A stretch of 64,000 nt of DNA, taken from the NCBI GenBank assembly GCA_020850945.1, contig JADZDR010000034.1:1-64000 (forward strand), written 5' to 3'. Made by a program: the position numbers and the translations under genes. Below, in pieces: positions 41,702 to 49,457 of this stretch (the stretch's first letter is position 1; each line of letters starts with the position of its first letter). Under the pieces are notes generated by a model, which was not told the DNA's origin, made no database searches, and was given only the letters and a program-made list of their open reading frames with translations. The DNA is from Acidimicrobiia bacterium. Lineage in GTDB: Bacteria > Actinomycetota > Acidimicrobiia > UBA2766.

Positions 41702-43318
41702 ATGACCACACCCGCACGGCTCGCGGATTGGGATTCCATCGAGGAACGCAGCCTGCACCACCACGTCGTCGCCGGAGTCGACCTCGTCGTGACGAGGCTG
41801 CACGACGAGCCCTCCGTGCTCTACGGGCGGTGTCTCCATCGGGGAGCCCTCCTCGCCGACGGCGCGATCCGCGGCGAGAACCTGGTCTGCGGAGTGCACG
41901 GGTGGGACTACCGCGTCGCCACGGGCGTGTCGGCCTACGACGGCACACAGCGGCTCCACCGCTTCGGGTCCTGGATCGACGACGGGGGTCTGTGGATCGA
42001 CCGGGACGAAGTCGAGGCGTTCGAGCGCGACAACCCGCAGCCCTACGACCGCTCCGCCTACCAAGGGGTCTACCAGGACCCGCACGGCACACCGGCCGAA
42101 CCGCACGTCGGTCTGATCCGATCCCTCGCCGGTCGCGGCCTCGAAGCGGTCGGTCCGCACGGGCCGGTCACGGCGATGGGTGTCACCCGTGACCACCTGC
42201 CGAGTTGGGATTCGATCCAATTCGCCACGGCGCAACTCGCCCGCCCGCCGCTCCTCGACGACCACGCCGTCGATGTCGGTGTCACCATCGGTCCGGCTGC
42301 GATGCGGCCACTCCGGCTCGACATCCCTTTGCTCGTCTCGGACATGAGCTTCGGGGCCCTGTCGGAGGAGGCCAAGATCGCCCTCGCCTTGGGAGCAGAC
42401 GCCGCGGGAACGGGGATCTGCTCCGGAGAAGGCGGGATGCTCCCCGCCGAGCAGGAGGCCAGCCGCCGCTATCTCTACGAGCTCGGTTCCGGTGAGTTCG
42501 GGTGGGACATCGAGCACGTCCGCAAGGTGCAGGCTTTCCACCTCAAGTTCGGCCAGGGAGCCAAGACCGGGACCGGCGGCCATCTGCCCGGCGTCAAGGT
42601 GCGTGGTCGCATCGCCGAGATCCGCCACCTGCCACCCGGCACGGATGCGATCTCGCCGGCGACCTTCACCGATGCCCTCGCCACGGCGGAGGGGCAACTC
42701 GAGCTGATCGCGCAGGTGCGAGAGGTGTCAGGCGGCATCCCGGTCGGCGTCAAGCTCTCCGCCCAGCGCATCGAGGACGACCTCGACGCCGCTCTCGCAC
42801 TCGGCGTGGACTACGTCATCCTGGACGGACGCGGCGGCGGGACCGGGGCCGCGCCCCTCCTCCTGCGCGACAACATCTCTGTCCCCACGATTCCGGCCCT
42901 TGCACGCGCGAGGCGGCACCTCGACAAGGCCGGTGCGGCGGACGTGACCCTCGTCGTCACGGGAGGTCTGCGAGTGCCCGCTGACTTCGCCAAGGCCCTT
43001 GCCCTGGGTGCCGACGTCGTCGCCGTGGCGAACTCGGCCATGCAGGCGATCGGCTGCATCGCGATGCGCGCCTGTCACACCGGGAACTGCCCGGTCGGTA
43101 TCACGACACAGGATCCGCACCTGCGCAGCAGACTCCCGATCCAAGAGGCCGGCGCGCGGCTCGGCAGGTTCCTGACGGCCGCGACGGAGCTCGTCGCCGT
43201 CATCGCCCGGGCGTGTGGTCACGACCGGCTCTCCGATCTCTCGATCGACGACCTCACGACCTTCGATCGGGAGATGCACCACCTCACCGGAATCCCCTAT
43301 GGAGGGGTCGAGGCCTGA
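41702..43318 (+). CDS. Rieske-FMN glutamate-synthase-like fusion protein
   Basis: A 538-aa protein with an N-terminal Rieske [2Fe-2S] domain (YGRCLHRGALLADGAIRGENLVCGVHGWDYRV, C-x-H...C-x2-H) and a C-terminal FMN domain of the glutamate synthase large-subunit type from about 150: LLVSDMSFGALSEEAKIALALGA, GICSGEGGMLPAEQ, KFGQGAKTGTGGHLPG, YVILDGRGGGTGAAP, and MQAIGCIAMRACHTGNCPVGITTQD with [3Fe-4S]-type cysteines. There is no glutaminase domain, so it is not ordinary GltB. Electrons probably pass between the clusters and FMN; the reaction is unknown. GAGGGGAG precedes the ATG. Confidence 0.87.
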   Translation: MTTPARLADWDSIEERSLHHHVVAGVDLVVTRLHDEPSVLYGRCLHRGALLADGAIRGENLVCGVHGWDYRVATGVSAYDGTQRLHRFGSWIDDGGLWIDRDEVEAFERDNPQPYDRSAYQGVYQDPHGTPAEPHVGLIRSLAGRGLEAVGPHGPVTAMGVTRDHLPSWDSIQFATAQLARPPLLDDHAVDVGVTIGPAAMRPLRLDIPLLVSDMSFGALSEEAKIALALGADAAGTGICSGEGGMLPAEQEASRRYLYELGSGEFGWDIEHVRKVQAFHLKFGQGAKTGTGGHLPGVKVRGRIAEIRHLPPGTDAISPATFTDALATAEGQLELIAQVREVSGGIPVGVKLSAQRIEDDLDAALALGVDYVILDGRGGGTGAAPLLLRDNISVPTIPALARARRHLDKAGAADVTLVVTGGLRVPADFAKALALGADVVAVANSAMQAIGCIAMRACHTGNCPVGITTQDPHLRSRLPIQEAGARLGRFLTAATELVAVIARACGHDRLSDLSIDDLTTFDREMHHLTGIPYGGVEA

Positions 43319-43431
43319 GCTCGACGTGGCTCTCCGGGCCCCCCCCGGCGGGACCGACCGCGGTTGCGTCAGCCTCCGACAACCGTTACGGTGTCGTTCC
43401 GGAGTGATCCGGGGGAAGAAGGGGGAAACCG

Positions 43432-44595
43432 ATGAACCATCACACCGCGACTGCACGCGCATCGAAGTGGAGGGCCGTCTGGGCGACCGGGGTGTGCTTC
43501 GCCTTGGCCGTGTCGGGGTTCCTCCCGACTGCAGCGCAGGCGAGCTCACCTCCGGAGGGAGGCTTGGGGGTCGTCGTCGACGGCCTCGACAACCCGCGTG
43601 GCATCGATCCGGGCCTGTTCCCCGGAACCCTCCTCGTGGCCGAAGCAGGCCGGGGCGGGGACACCGACTGTCAGACTGCGCCCAACCCCGAAACCGGCGA
43701 GGACGAGACGTACTGCCTCGGGGTGACGGGGGCCGTCGACCTCATCGCGTTCGGACACAAGGTCCGCCTGGCCGAGCTCCCGTCCGTCGCCGTAGCCGAC
43801 GGCTCGTTCGCCGGAGGTCCCTCCGACACGGCTCTCGGGTCCCTCGGTCTGCAGGCCATCATGAACGGCACCGCAGAACCAGGCTTTGCCGGTGACACCA
43901 GCGCCTTCGGCAAGCTCCTGCGCGTCGGCCCGTTCGGCCCGTCGCCCATTGCCGACATCGCCGCCTTCGAGTCCGCCCAGAATCCCGACGGGGTCGAGAT
44001 CGACTCCAACGCGTACGGCGTGACCTCATACGGCCGTTTCAGCGTCGTGACGGACGCCGGCGGCAACTCCCTCCTCAAGGTCAGGAAATCCGGCCACGTC
44101 TCCCTGCTGGCCACCTTCCCCGACGTCATCGTCCCCTGGCCCGACGGCCTCCCGTTCGGGCCGCCCGCGGGCACGCCGACACCTGCCCAGTCGGTTCCGA
44201 CGAGTGTCACCGTCGGCCCCGACGACGCCCTCTACGTGGGTGAGCTCACCGGATTCCCGTTCGCCGTCGGCGCCGCCCGCGTGTGGCGGGTCGTGCCGGG
44301 CGAGGCTCCGACCGTCTATGCGGACGGGTTCACGAACATCATCGACCTCCAGTTCGACGCCCGCGGGCGCCTGCATGTCCTCGAGATCGCCAAGAACGGC
44401 CTCCTGCAGGGGATGCAGCCGGGCGGGGACCTCACCGGCGCCCTGATCCGCGTCAACCGCAACGGCTCGCGGACCGAGGTGGCGAGCACCGGTCTCACAG
44501 CCCCCGGCGGTGTCGCGATCGACGTGTTCGGCCGCATCTACGTCACGAACAACAGCATCTTCGCCGGCATCGGCGAGGTCGTTCGTGTGAAGTGA
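43432..44595 (+). CDS. Secreted ScyD/ScyE-family beta-propeller protein
   Basis: A 387-aa exported protein with a signal peptide (VWATGVCFALAVSGFLPTAAQA, cleavage near ASS). The mature part reads VVVDGLDNPRGIDPGLFPGTLLVAEAGRGG, TSVTVGPDDALYVGELTGFPFAVGAARVWRV and APGGVAIDVFGRIYVTNNSIFAGIGEVVRV, the pattern of ScyD/ScyE-type NHL-like propellers first named in cyanobacterial scytonemin clusters. In actinobacteria these are secreted proteins of unknown role. GGGGGAAACCG precedes the ATG. Confidence 0.85.
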   Translation: MNHHTATARASKWRAVWATGVCFALAVSGFLPTAAQASSPPEGGLGVVVDGLDNPRGIDPGLFPGTLLVAEAGRGGDTDCQTAPNPETGEDETYCLGVTGAVDLIAFGHKVRLAELPSVAVADGSFAGGPSDTALGSLGLQAIMNGTAEPGFAGDTSAFGKLLRVGPFGPSPIADIAAFESAQNPDGVEIDSNAYGVTSYGRFSVVTDAGGNSLLKVRKSGHVSLLATFPDVIVPWPDGLPFGPPAGTPTPAQSVPTSVTVGPDDALYVGELTGFPFAVGAARVWRVVPGEAPTVYADGFTNIIDLQFDARGRLHVLEIAKNGLLQGMQPGGDLTGALIRVNRNGSRTEVASTGLTAPGGVAIDVFGRIYVTNNSIFAGIGEVVRVK

Positions 44596-44732
44596 GTCAC
44601 ACTCCCCACCGTCTCTCGCATGAACCCATGACGGGTCGCGTGCGCGGCGCTCACGGCGTGGTGTGGGTAGTCTCCGCCTGTCACGGCTGAGACACCGGTC
44701 ACACGGGGGCGTCACATGCGTGAGAGCGTGAC

Positions 44733-45341
44733 ATGAGCCAAGGTGCGGCGACCGCGCCGTCTGCCGACTCGGGCGCACCGACTCCAGCGCGCGACATTCA
44801 GGTGGTGCCACTCAAGGGCCTGCCCTTCGTGGCTGTCGCCGTGGTCTTCGTGACGTACGCGATTGCCTCCAACTCACGCTGGGCCCTCATGTTCTCCCAC
44901 GTCGCGGGGGGTGCGATGTGGACCGCGATCGACCTCTACGTCGGCGTGATCGTGGGTCCGATCCTCGGCGGGCTCTCGATTCCGGCCCGAGCGGAGTTCT
45001 CGGCGAAGTTCATGCCGAAGATGGTCCTGCTCATGCCCACGGTGGTCATGATGACGCTGGCCGCCGGGTTCCAGATCGCCATGAACCTCGGCTGGCTCGT
45101 CCCGGGGGCAGTCAACCGCCCTTGGCTCATCACGTCGATGTTGATCGTGGGGGTGATGGCTGTCGTCGCCCTCGGCCTCCTCGAACCCGCGAACATCGCC
45201 GTCCTGTTCGAGATGCGCAAGTCCGAACCCGACGGTGAGGTCATCGACCGCCTCATGCGCCGGTTCGTCTACACGGCAGGCATCACCGGCATCATGCAGA
45301 TCGCGACGCTGGTGATCATGACCCGGGTGGCGACCCAATGA
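44733..45341 (+). CDS. Integral membrane protein, four predicted helices
   Basis: No family is recognised. The 202-aa product has hydrophobic helices at about 31-47 (FVAVAVVFVTYAIAS), 52-77 (LMFSHVAGGAMWTAIDLYVGVIVGPIL), 96-117 (MVLLMPTVVMMTLAAGFQIAM), 130-152 (LITSMLIVGVMAVVALGLL) and a C-terminal one (GIMQIATLVIMTRVA). The FSHVAGGAMW-T segment resembles DUF2269-like or cytochrome-associated membrane proteins. The stop overlaps the next membrane gene (ATGA), so they likely form a complex. Confidence 0.7.
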   Translation: MSQGAATAPSADSGAPTPARDIQVVPLKGLPFVAVAVVFVTYAIASNSRWALMFSHVAGGAMWTAIDLYVGVIVGPILGGLSIPARAEFSAKFMPKMVLLMPTVVMMTLAAGFQIAMNLGWLVPGAVNRPWLITSMLIVGVMAVVALGLLEPANIAVLFEMRKSEPDGEVIDRLMRRFVYTAGITGIMQIATLVIMTRVATQ

Positions 45342-45778
45342 CCGCCGAAACACCGACCGCGGACGGGCCGGTGGCCACTCGGCCCTTCGACCGCACCCTG
45401 CCCCCCGTGGTCCCGGTCGCCATGGTGGCCCTCGCCCTGGCGGTCTCAGGCGGAGTGATCGTGGCCGCGGGTGCCGCCACGAACCCCTCACTCGTGCTGC
45501 CGACTGTTCTCGTGGTGGGTGCCATCGTGCTCGAGTTGGTCGCGGCGGCGATGGCGGCGCTCATCCGCCCCTTCGCATGGGGTCGTTTCCGGCAGGTGTT
45601 CCTGTGGGCGCTGCTCGCCTACGTCGTCCAGGGCGGCATGATCGTGTTCGCGTTCGTCCAGAACGAGATCCCTGCCGGCCCGCTCACGGTGCTCAGCCTC
45701 GGGCTCGTCGTGTTCGCGACCGACGTTCCGTTCATGATCGCGTTCACCGTCGCCCGCTACGAACAGGTCGCCGACTGA
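45338..45778 (+). CDS. Integral membrane protein, four predicted helices
   Basis: A 146-aa product with helices at ~24-45 (VVPVAMVALALAVSGGVIVAAGA), 51-73 (LVLPTVLVVGAIVLELVAAAMAAL), 84-106 (VFLWALLAYVVQGGMIVFAFVQN) and 112-135 (LTVLSLGLVVFATDVPFMIAFTVA). No known family. ATG 45338 overlaps the preceding stop by 4 nt. It is convergent with the FAD oxidoreductase gene 13 bp away. Confidence 0.68.
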   Translation: MTAETPTADGPVATRPFDRTLPPVVPVAMVALALAVSGGVIVAAGAATNPSLVLPTVLVVGAIVLELVAAAMAALIRPFAWGRFRQVFLWALLAYVVQGGMIVFAFVQNEIPAGPLTVLSLGLVVFATDVPFMIAFTVARYEQVAD

Positions 45779-45790
45779 GCACCTGCGTCC

Positions 45791-47170
45791 TCAACGGGGC
45801 AGCGGTCCGAGGAGACGCACGGTGCGGCGTTCCCAGCGGGCGAGGGCATCGACGTCGAGGCGGTCCGGATAGCGGATGGCGTGCGAGCGCACGAGCTGCG
45901 CGCGGGCGAGGGCGGGGACCATGACTGCGGCCAGACGCGGGTTGCGGAGGAGCCGCCCGGCGCTGCGCACCGCATCCCCCGCGGGCGGGGTCTCCCACCG
46001 CTGCTCGAGTCCGGCCCGGACGGTGCGCTCGTCGGCGAGACCGGATCGCAGCAGTGCGTCCACGCCCGCACTGCCCAGCCTGGTGGTTGCACGGCGCAGC
46101 GCGTCGTCGCCGGCCCGATCGCAGCCGAGGCGGTGCTGGAACGGTGTCTGATATCCGCGCCACAACTCGTGGGGGTCACCGGGATCGTCGACATGACCAA
46201 CACCTGCCGCGAGCATCGTGCCGGCGAGGAGGCCGATGCCGATACCCGAGCCGTGGGCGGGGAACACCTGACAGGCGGCGTCCCCTACGAGGGCGATCCC
46301 CGCCGCCGTGATGCGGGCGTAGGGGCGGCGCAACGGGATGACGCCGCTGCCCGTGGTGCGAGCGGGCCCGATCCAGGGTTCGCGGCGGCACAGGTCTGCC
46401 AGCATCTGCGCGGCTGTGCCGTAGCGGCCGTTGGCCAGGCAGCCGACGAGGATGCGGACGCGGTCCAGATCGGCCGAGATGGTGACGCCACAGGTCGAGA
46501 AGCCGCCGTTGACCCCGACCAGGCTGACGACGTCGCCGAGCCTCGCGCCGTGGCGCGCGAGGAACTCGCGAGCGCCGTCTGCGTCGCAGATCCCGTGGTG
46601 GACGTCAGATGCCGAGCAGAGCTCGTCACCCTGCACCGGGGGGCACCATGGAGTCAGGTCGGAGGCGTGGCGGCGTAGGACTCCGTTCCGGCCCGAGGCG
46701 TCGACGAACAGCGATGCCGTGATCGTGCTGGGGCTACTCCCGCCGGGCCGGTGGAGGGTCAGCGACCGGATCCTCCCCGACCGCGAGTCGAGCCCCACCT
46801 CCATGTCTCCCACCTCGTCGACGATCTCGGTCCCGGCCGATGCGGCCAGAGCCCGGAGGCGCGCGCCGAGGAGGACCATGTCCGCTGCCACGGTCGGTGC
46901 GTCGTGCAGGGTGGGACCGACCAGAGGGTCGCGTGCACGCAGGTGGACCGTTCCGCCGTCCGCGACGCGTTCCGGTGGTGCAGGCGGATCCAGGTCCGCG
47001 TCGACGAAGTGGCGGTCGAGCACGGCGTTGTGCCACTGCGCGCCGGCCACGGCGGCGGAGCGCCGTTCGACGAGCAGGACACGGCGCCCGCGCCGCGCGA
47101 ACTGGTACGCGGTGTTGGCGCCTGCCGTGCCCGCTCCCACGACGACGACGTCGTACGCTGTGCCTGCCAT
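45791..47170 (-). CDS. FAD-dependent oxidoreductase (halogenase/geranylgeranyl-reductase-like)
   Basis: A 459-aa flavoprotein. YDVVVVGAGTAGANTAYQFARRGRRVLLVERR is the FAD Rossmann fold and ITAAGIALVGDAACQVFPAHGSGIGIGLLAGTMLAAGV the second FAD site (GD motif) of p-hydroxybenzoate-hydroxylase-type enzymes. The sequence between, with STCGVTISADLDRVRI and RPYARITAAG, is closest in style to tryptophan-halogenase or geranylgeranyl-reductase relatives; no WxWxIP halogenase motif is seen. ATG 47170 shares a base with the GH2 stop (TGATG), so the track's longer N-terminus is wrong. Confidence 0.82.
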   Translation of the reverse strand: MAGTAYDVVVVGAGTAGANTAYQFARRGRRVLLVERRSAAVAGAQWHNAVLDRHFVDADLDPPAPPERVADGGTVHLRARDPLVGPTLHDAPTVAADMVLLGARLRALAASAGTEIVDEVGDMEVGLDSRSGRIRSLTLHRPGGSSPSTITASLFVDASGRNGVLRRHASDLTPWCPPVQGDELCSASDVHHGICDADGAREFLARHGARLGDVVSLVGVNGGFSTCGVTISADLDRVRILVGCLANGRYGTAAQMLADLCRREPWIGPARTTGSGVIPLRRPYARITAAGIALVGDAACQVFPAHGSGIGIGLLAGTMLAAGVGHVDDPGDPHELWRGYQTPFQHRLGCDRAGDDALRRATTRLGSAGVDALLRSGLADERTVRAGLEQRWETPPAGDAVRSAGRLLRNPRLAAVMVPALARAQLVRSHAIRYPDRLDVDALARWERRTVRLLGPLPR

Positions 47171-49446
47171 CACGCCTCCCTGGGTACGGCGGAGAGCCGT
47201 GCGTGGAGGGTGAGGATCTCTTCGTCGCTCGAGCCGGGGGCGGCCGCGGCAAGCACGACTTCGAGGGGGAACGCGCGGGCCATGTCCAGCATCGGGTGCT
47301 CGAGGAGGGCCTGCCCGAACACGTCCACGAGGACGCCCCGTGTCGCCGCGTTGTCGAGCAGCTCGCCCACGCGGGACCAGATGCCGTAGCGACTGTGGTC
47401 GACTTCGATGCCGGTCTTCTCGTACCACGAGGACATGTCGCCGCTGCCGGGCACGCGCCGCGGTGCCGGGCACACATATGACGGGTCGGGGGTGTCGGTG
47501 AGCCGGAAGGTCGCCTCGTCGCGTTGGTCTCCGGCTGTGGCGACGACCGTGGTCTCACCCGCGTGGAGGGGGACCTGCCAGCGGAAGACACGGTCGGCAG
47601 ACGTCTGTGTGCCGAGGTCGGCGTCGCCGGCGCGGAGGCGAACCTCGGGATGATTGGCGTACACCTTCACCTCGATGTCGGGTTCGTGGCGGTTGACGAA
47701 GCGTTTCGCGCAGATGTGGAGGACGGGCTCCGTGGACCAGTTGGCCTTGTACCACCAGAACGCGTCCTTGCGGACGCGGCGGTCTCGGCTCACGAGGCCC
47801 TTCATGTTGAATCCCCTCGTCCCCCCCTCGTTGCGGATGGCGGACGCGAAGTCGAACATGTTCCAGACGAACGTCGCCCACAACCAGGGTCGTTCCTCGA
47901 TCTGACGCCAGTAGACCTCGTGCAGGGCCGCCTGGTAGTCCTCCGTGTAGTCACCCGGGGTGGGGTCGGCGCTGTGGTATTCGGGGCGGGCGTCGGCGCC
48001 GTATTCGCTCAGTCCGAGGGGGACGTCGGGCTGGGCCGCGCGGTGTCGGTCCAGGGCGGCGCCGACATCGGTGGCGCTGCCGTGGTACCAGCCGTGGTAC
48101 AGGTTCAGGGCGTTGAGGTCCGCAGCCCGGTTGATCGCATCGTCGGGTCGGACGAGGGTCAGTTGGGCCTGCGCGGTCGCACGGTCGGGATCCTCGCGGT
48201 GGGCGAGGGCGACGAGGTCGCCGATCACCTCGCGGGGATCGGCGACCGCCTCACTGATGAGCGTCTCGTTCTGCACACCCCAGCACACGATCGAGGGATG
48301 GTGGCGTTGCTGGCGGATCAGCTCCGTGAGTTGGGACGCGGCGTTGGTGAGGGGATCTTCGGGGGAGACCTTGGCGTTGAGGGGGATCTCGGCCCAGACC
48401 ACGATGCCCCGTTCGTCGCACAGGTCGAGGACGTCCTCGGCATGCTGGTAGTGGGCGAGGCGCAGGGCCGTCGCCCCGATCTCGTCGATCAGGTCGATGT
48501 CGGCCTCGATGTCGGAACGGGACACGGCGGGTGTGCCGTTCACGTCGTGGTGGCGACTCACGCCGTGCAGGCGGTAAGGACGGCCGTTGAGGAAGGCGCC
48601 GTGATCCGGGTCGACGTCGAACGTGCGCAGCCCGAACGGCAGCTCCACACGGTCGCCGGCGACTTCCACCGTGACCAGGTAGCGGTGCGGATCGCGCCGC
48701 CCGTCCCAGCGCCGCGGACGCGTCACCGTGAGCTCGACTGCCCCCTCCGCAACGCTGCCGGGACCGACGGACACACGTGTCGCTCCCACCGCCACCTCGG
48801 AACCGGCGGCGTCCGCGATCCGGGCCGTGACGTCTTCGGCCACAGGCGCATCGCCGTCGTTGGCCACGCGAACCGAGACGGCGACCTCGGCGGCGGCGTC
48901 GTCGAGCCCGACCTGTCGCACCGTCACGCCGGGCCCGCCGTGGTCGAGGAGATCGACATGGACCGGGGGGACTTCGACGAGGCGCACGGGCCGGTACAGG
49001 CCGCCGAAGATCGTGTGGTCTCCCATCAACGGGTAGACGTCGACGGTGGGCGAGTTGTCGACACGCACGGTCAGGAGACCCTGACCCCTGCCGTCGAGGG
49101 TGTCGGTGAGATCGCAGCGGAAGGCGGAGTACCCGCCCCGGTGGTGGGTGAGGTGGGCGCCGTCGACGTAGACGTCGGCGACGGTCCCCGCGGCACCGAT
49201 CTCGAGGAAGGCACGGCGGCCTCTTGCCACGGCCGGCACGTCGAGCGAGCGGCGGTACCACCCCGACCTCCGGTCGTCGCCGCCGGCCGGCTCCCCGCCG
49301 GCCGGCTCCCCGCCGGCCGGCTCCCCGCCGGGCGACGTGTTCCAGGCGTGAGGGATCGTCACGGCCTGCCAGTCCCGTGTCCGGCCGGCGTCCTCGGGGT
49401 CGGTCGTGAACTCCCACGATCCGCTCAGGGCTGTGATCTTGCGCAT
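47170..49446 (-). CDS. Glycoside hydrolase family 2 protein (beta-galactosidase/glucuronidase type)
   Basis: A 758-aa GH2 enzyme with the usual order: sugar-binding beta-sandwich (1-190, WYRRSLDVP...YSAFRCDLTD), immunoglobulin-like domain (190-290) and TIM barrel. The catalytic acid/base is in IVCWGVQNETL near 420 and the nucleophile in PLGLSEYGAD near 520. A DUF4982-like beta domain follows. There is no signal peptide, so it is intracellular. ATG 49446 is 8 nt after TAGACA. A 15-bp minisatellite repeats a GGEPA unit at residues ~40-55. The FAD oxidoreductase is coupled downstream, an unusual pairing. Confidence 0.88.
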   Translation of the reverse strand: MRKITALSGSWEFTTDPEDAGRTRDWQAVTIPHAWNTSPGGEPAGGEPAGGEPAGGDDRRSGWYRRSLDVPAVARGRRAFLEIGAAGTVADVYVDGAHLTHHRGGYSAFRCDLTDTLDGRGQGLLTVRVDNSPTVDVYPLMGDHTIFGGLYRPVRLVEVPPVHVDLLDHGGPGVTVRQVGLDDAAAEVAVSVRVANDGDAPVAEDVTARIADAAGSEVAVGATRVSVGPGSVAEGAVELTVTRPRRWDGRRDPHRYLVTVEVAGDRVELPFGLRTFDVDPDHGAFLNGRPYRLHGVSRHHDVNGTPAVSRSDIEADIDLIDEIGATALRLAHYQHAEDVLDLCDERGIVVWAEIPLNAKVSPEDPLTNAASQLTELIRQQRHHPSIVCWGVQNETLISEAVADPREVIGDLVALAHREDPDRATAQAQLTLVRPDDAINRAADLNALNLYHGWYHGSATDVGAALDRHRAAQPDVPLGLSEYGADARPEYHSADPTPGDYTEDYQAALHEVYWRQIEERPWLWATFVWNMFDFASAIRNEGGTRGFNMKGLVSRDRRVRKDAFWWYKANWSTEPVLHICAKRFVNRHEPDIEVKVYANHPEVRLRAGDADLGTQTSADRVFRWQVPLHAGETTVVATAGDQRDEATFRLTDTPDPSYVCPAPRRVPGSGDMSSWYEKTGIEVDHSRYGIWSRVGELLDNAATRGVLVDVFGQALLEHPMLDMARAFPLEVVLAAAAPGSSDEEILTLHARLSAVPREA
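49282..49331. repeat. 15-bp minisatellite inside the GH2 gene
   Basis: GCCGGCCGGCTCCCC is repeated three times exactly plus a partial copy. It encodes GGEPA repeats in a surface loop of the sugar-binding domain. The unit length keeps the frame when copy number changes. Confidence 0.9.
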
Positions 49447-49457
49447 GTGATCGATGT

